Positions 60,430-64,000 of a stretch of 64,000 bases of DNA are shown piece after piece (the stretch's first letter is position 1; each line of letters opens with the position of its first letter). The stretch is from Vibrio albus. Lineage in GTDB: Bacteria; Pseudomonadota; Gammaproteobacteria; Enterobacterales; Vibrionaceae. The position numbers and the translations under genes are program-made. The DNA lies in NCBI RefSeq assembly GCF_003144035.1, contig NZ_QFWT01000006.1, positions 186,001 to 250,000 on the forward strand, written 5' to 3'. The notes under the pieces were generated by a model. It did no database searches. It was not told the origin of the DNA and worked only from the letters and a program-made list of their open reading frames with translations.

Positions 60430-61620
60430 ATGGCGTGGAATGAGCCTGGTAATAATAACAACGGCAATAATGGTCGCGATAATGACCCTTGGGGGAATAA
60501 CAATAATCGCGGTGGCCGAGATCAAGGTCCGCCAGACTTAGACGAAGTGTTCAGCAAGCTGAGTCAAAAGCTGGGTGGAAGATTTGGTAAAAAAGGTGGG
60601 GTACCTTCATTTGGCGGTGGTGGCAGCGCAATTGGCCTTGGGCTGATTGTGGTTGTACTGGCTGTCGTCTGGGTTTTCTCCGGTTTCTATACCATTGGAG
60701 AAGCGGAAAGAGGGGTCGTCCTTCGTTTGGGTAAATATCATCATACCGTGGAACCAGGTCTGAACTGGCGTCCTCGGTTTATCGACGAAGTCACACCGGT
60801 TAACGTTCAGCGAATCCAACAGCTGCAGGCCAGTGGCCTGATGCTGACCAAAGATGAAAACGTCGTTAATGTTGAGATGGTGGTGCAGTACCGCGTATCG
60901 GATCCTTATAAGTATCTGTTCCGTGTGACTAACGCTGACGATAGTTTACGTCAGGCAACGGATTCAGCATTGCGTGCCGTGATCGGTGACTCTTTGATGG
61001 ACAGCACACTGACCAGCGGTCGTCAGGTGATCCGTCAGAGCACACAGGTTGAGCTGAATAATATTATCGATAATTACGATATGGGCCTGACTGTTGTTGA
61101 TGTGACTTTCCAGGATGCCCGTCCACCAGAGCAGGTAAAAGACGCATTTGATGATGCGATTGCTGCCCGAGAGGATGAAGAGCGTTATATTCGTGAATCG
61201 GAAGCGTACAAGAACGAAATTCTGCCGAAAGCGACAGGTCGTGCTGAGCGTCTGAAAAAAGAAGCTCAGGGTTACAGTGAGCGTACGATTAATGAAGCTC
61301 ATGGTCAGGTGGCTCAGTTTGAAAAACTGCTGCCGGAATACCATGCTGCACCTGAAGTAACACGTGATCGTTTGTATCTTGATACGATGGAAGAAGTGTA
61401 TTCCCGCTCTTCTAAGGTTCTGATTGATTCTAAATCCAGCGGTAATCTGCTGTATCTGCCAATCGATAAGCTGGCGGAACAATCTGCCGGTGCGACTCAA
61501 ACCAAACGTCAGGCTAAATCTGGTGCAGGGTATGATCAAATCGAACTGGACTCTCAGCGCACGAATACACAAGATAGCTCTTCAACTCGTTCAACCAGCA
61601 CTCGTCAAGGGAGATATTAA
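60430..61620 (+). CDS. hflK: FtsH modulator HflK
   Basis: The protein is 396 aa. A Gly/Asn-rich cytosolic start is followed by one membrane helix (about 70-92) and a periplasmic SPFH domain. It forms a cage with HflC around the FtsH protease. It is 2 nt ahead of hflC. Confidence 0.96.
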   Translation: MAWNEPGNNNNGNNGRDNDPWGNNNNRGGRDQGPPDLDEVFSKLSQKLGGRFGKKGGVPSFGGGGSAIGLGLIVVVLAVVWVFSGFYTIGEAERGVVLRLGKYHHTVEPGLNWRPRFIDEVTPVNVQRIQQLQASGLMLTKDENVVNVEMVVQYRVSDPYKYLFRVTNADDSLRQATDSALRAVIGDSLMDSTLTSGRQVIRQSTQVELNNIIDNYDMGLTVVDVTFQDARPPEQVKDAFDDAIAAREDEERYIRESEAYKNEILPKATGRAERLKKEAQGYSERTINEAHGQVAQFEKLLPEYHAAPEVTRDRLYLDTMEEVYSRSSKVLIDSKSSGNLLYLPIDKLAEQSAGATQTKRQAKSGAGYDQIELDSQRTNTQDSSSTRSTSTRQGRY

Positions 61621-61622
61621 TA

Positions 61623-62597
61623 ATGCGTAAGTTACTGATCCCTGTTGTTGTCGTCGCATTAATCGTCGTTCTAATGTCGGTGTTTGTGATCCCTGAAGGC
61701 GAGCGTGGTTTTGTCATCCGTTTTGCGCGGGTACTGAAAGACGATAGCGGTATGTCTAAAGTCTATGAACCGGGACTGCATTTCAAGCTTCCGCTGTTTG
61801 ATACGGTGAAAGCATTGGATGCCCGAATTCAGACGATGGACGGACGAGCTGACCGTTTCGTAACCGCAGAGAAAAAAGACGTTATCATCGATTCCTACGT
61901 AAAATGGCGTATTAAGGATTTCGGTAAATATTATGTAGCCACTGGTGGTGGTGATACCGGCAGAGCACAGCTGCTGCTGGAACGTAAGGTTACTGATGTC
62001 TTGCGTTCAGAAATCGGTTCGCGTGAGATTAAACAGATTGTTTCTGGTCCGCGTGAAGATATCGTTACCTCTGATACGGATAGTATCGTTGAGACTGCTG
62101 CTGTTAAGCAGGCTCTGGAAGTCGACGGTGAGCGCGATAAGATCATGGAAAATGTACTGGTCACAACCCGTATCAGTGCAATGGAAGACCTTGGTGTGTA
62201 TGTGGTTGATTTCCGAATGAAGAAAATCAACCTGCCGGATGAAATCAGTGAGTCTATCTATAAGCGTATGCGGGCAGAACGTGAAACCGTTGCTCGTCGT
62301 CACCGTTCTCAGGGTCAGGAGCAGGCGGAAATTATCCGTGCTCAGGCCGAACTGGAAGTGGCGACCATTCTTGCAGAAGCAGACAGAACGGCTCGTGTGA
62401 CACGAGGTGAAGCGGATGCACAAGCGGCAGCGATTTATTCTGATGCGTACAATCAGGATCCTGAGTTCTTCAGCTTTCTGCGTTCTCTGAAAGCGTATGA
62501 AAAATCATTCAGCAGTAAGGGTGATATTCTGGTGCTGGATCCGAACAGTGATTTCTTTAGATATATGAAAGATGCCAAAGGCCGGTTAGATAAGTAA
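61623..62597 (+). CDS. hflC: FtsH modulator HflC
   Basis: The protein is 324 aa with an N-terminal membrane helix (about 3-20), the E-G-E-R-G-F-V-I-R-F start of the SPFH domain and a long helical C-terminal part. It partners HflK in the membrane complex that restrains FtsH. Confidence 0.96.
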   Translation: MRKLLIPVVVVALIVVLMSVFVIPEGERGFVIRFARVLKDDSGMSKVYEPGLHFKLPLFDTVKALDARIQTMDGRADRFVTAEKKDVIIDSYVKWRIKDFGKYYVATGGGDTGRAQLLLERKVTDVLRSEIGSREIKQIVSGPREDIVTSDTDSIVETAAVKQALEVDGERDKIMENVLVTTRISAMEDLGVYVVDFRMKKINLPDEISESIYKRMRAERETVARRHRSQGQEQAEIIRAQAELEVATILAEADRTARVTRGEADAQAAAIYSDAYNQDPEFFSFLRSLKAYEKSFSSKGDILVLDPNSDFFRYMKDAKGRLDK

Positions 62598-62624
62598 TTG
62601 TATCGGTTAGTCAGCAGATATTGA

Positions 62625-62650
62625 GGCTCCCTTCGGGGAGCCTTTTCTTT
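62625..62650 (+). terminator. Intrinsic terminator after hflC
   Basis: GGCTCCC and GGGAGCC enclose a TTCG tetraloop and are followed by TTTTCTTT. It ends the hfq-hflXKC transcripts. Confidence 0.92.
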
Positions 62651-62679
62651 ATCTGGTCATGCTCAGAAAACGGCGAAGC

Positions 62680-62865
62680 TCAAAGCACCATATAAGTGAT
62701 GACAGCACCCGCCACAACCAGACAACCACCTATCCGCCTTAAGTCATTATCTGGCTGGCGGCTTAGCTGTTCGACCATTTTCCTCCATCCGCCAGGAGCA
62801 ATAAGCGGCCCGATACCTTCCGCAATTAAGACCAGCCCCAGAGCCAGCCAAATCGAATGTGTCAT
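62680..62865 (-). CDS. DUF2065 small membrane protein (YjeT type)
   Basis: The protein is 61 aa with two hydrophobic segments (about 5-22 and 43-60) and the central P-x-x-W-R-K-M turn of DUF2065. A gene of this family commonly sits between hflC and purA. Its function is unknown. Unlike the plus-strand neighbours it lies on the minus strand here. Confidence 0.8.
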   Translation of the reverse strand: MTHSIWLALGLVLIAEGIGPLIAPGGWRKMVEQLSRQPDNDLRRIGGCLVVAGAVITYMVL

Positions 62866-62991
62866 ATGAGTTCCTTTGGATAAGAAGTTGTGGATATTCT
62901 CCGATTATTTATGGGGTTAAGCAAATATGACATTTTTATGCTTAAAAAATGACTGCAAGACGTCTCTTAAGGTGCTAGAATCCATTTTTAA

Positions 62992-64000
<1,009 letters not shown>

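Overview
The window is a chromosomal segment of a gammaproteobacterium, almost certainly a Vibrio or close relative (Vibrionaceae). The case rests on gene content and order: mrcA divergent from pilMNOPQ-aroK-aroB-damX-dam-rpe-gph-trpS; an ArgD/AstA/AstD/DUF1338 cluster; epmB-efp; frdABCD-epmA; rsgA-orn; queG-tsaE-amiB-mutL-miaA-hfq-hflXKC-purA. The species cannot be named from the sequence. About 60 protein genes are present, mostly intact and densely packed. The genes at both edges are cut by the window.

Region by region. 1-1.6 kb: the end of a nonulosonic (pseudaminic-type) sugar locus, a VOC-acyl carrier protein fusion followed by pseI. 1.6-7.6 kb: a minus-strand LPS core/lipid A operon, hldD-lpxM-waaF-waaA, continuing into an AT-rich acetyltransferase and a sialyltransferase-like glycosyltransferase. 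7.7-15.8 kb: TetR regulator, envC, gpmI, a membrane rhodanese, secB, gpsA, cysE and a MATE transporter. 16-19.4 kb: a redox group, with a dihydrolipoamide-dehydrogenase-like flavoprotein, a peroxiredoxin-glutaredoxin hybrid and oxyR, and a near-consensus OxyR site between the last two. 19.5-34.7 kb: mrcA, the type IV pilus assembly operon, shikimate genes, damX, dam, rpe, gph, trpS, pabA. 35-39.6 kb: arginine succinyltransferase genes behind two ARG-box-like sites. 39.6-45.9 kb: EF-P and both enzymes of its lysine modification, flanking fumarate reductase. 46-50.3 kb: a dicarboxylate transporter, psd, rsgA, orn.

The most unusual stretch is 50.4-51.7 kb. One strong promoter is followed by a tandem array of four tRNA-Gly(GCC), three initiator tRNA-Met and three tRNA-Gly-like pseudogenes. 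In all three pseudogenes the same part of the T arm is replaced by a related 20-21 nt hairpin-forming segment, while the acceptor stems still pair. A 593 bp AT-rich gap with an inverted pair of perfect DnaA boxes follows.

52-64 kb is the conserved queG / tsaE-amiB-mutL-miaA-hfq-hflX-hflK-hflC run, a small DUF2065 gene and the start of purA.

Functional links inside the window: EnvC activates amidases of the AmiB type; EpmA and EpmB modify EF-P; the OxyR site lies between oxyR and the peroxidase; PilM-Q form the pilus alignment and secretin complex; FrdABCD and the dicarboxylate carrier fit anaerobic fumarate respiration. Several start codons were moved from the longest reading frame on the basis of ribosome binding sites and family starts, including GTG for frdA and frdD and TTG for amiB and hflX.
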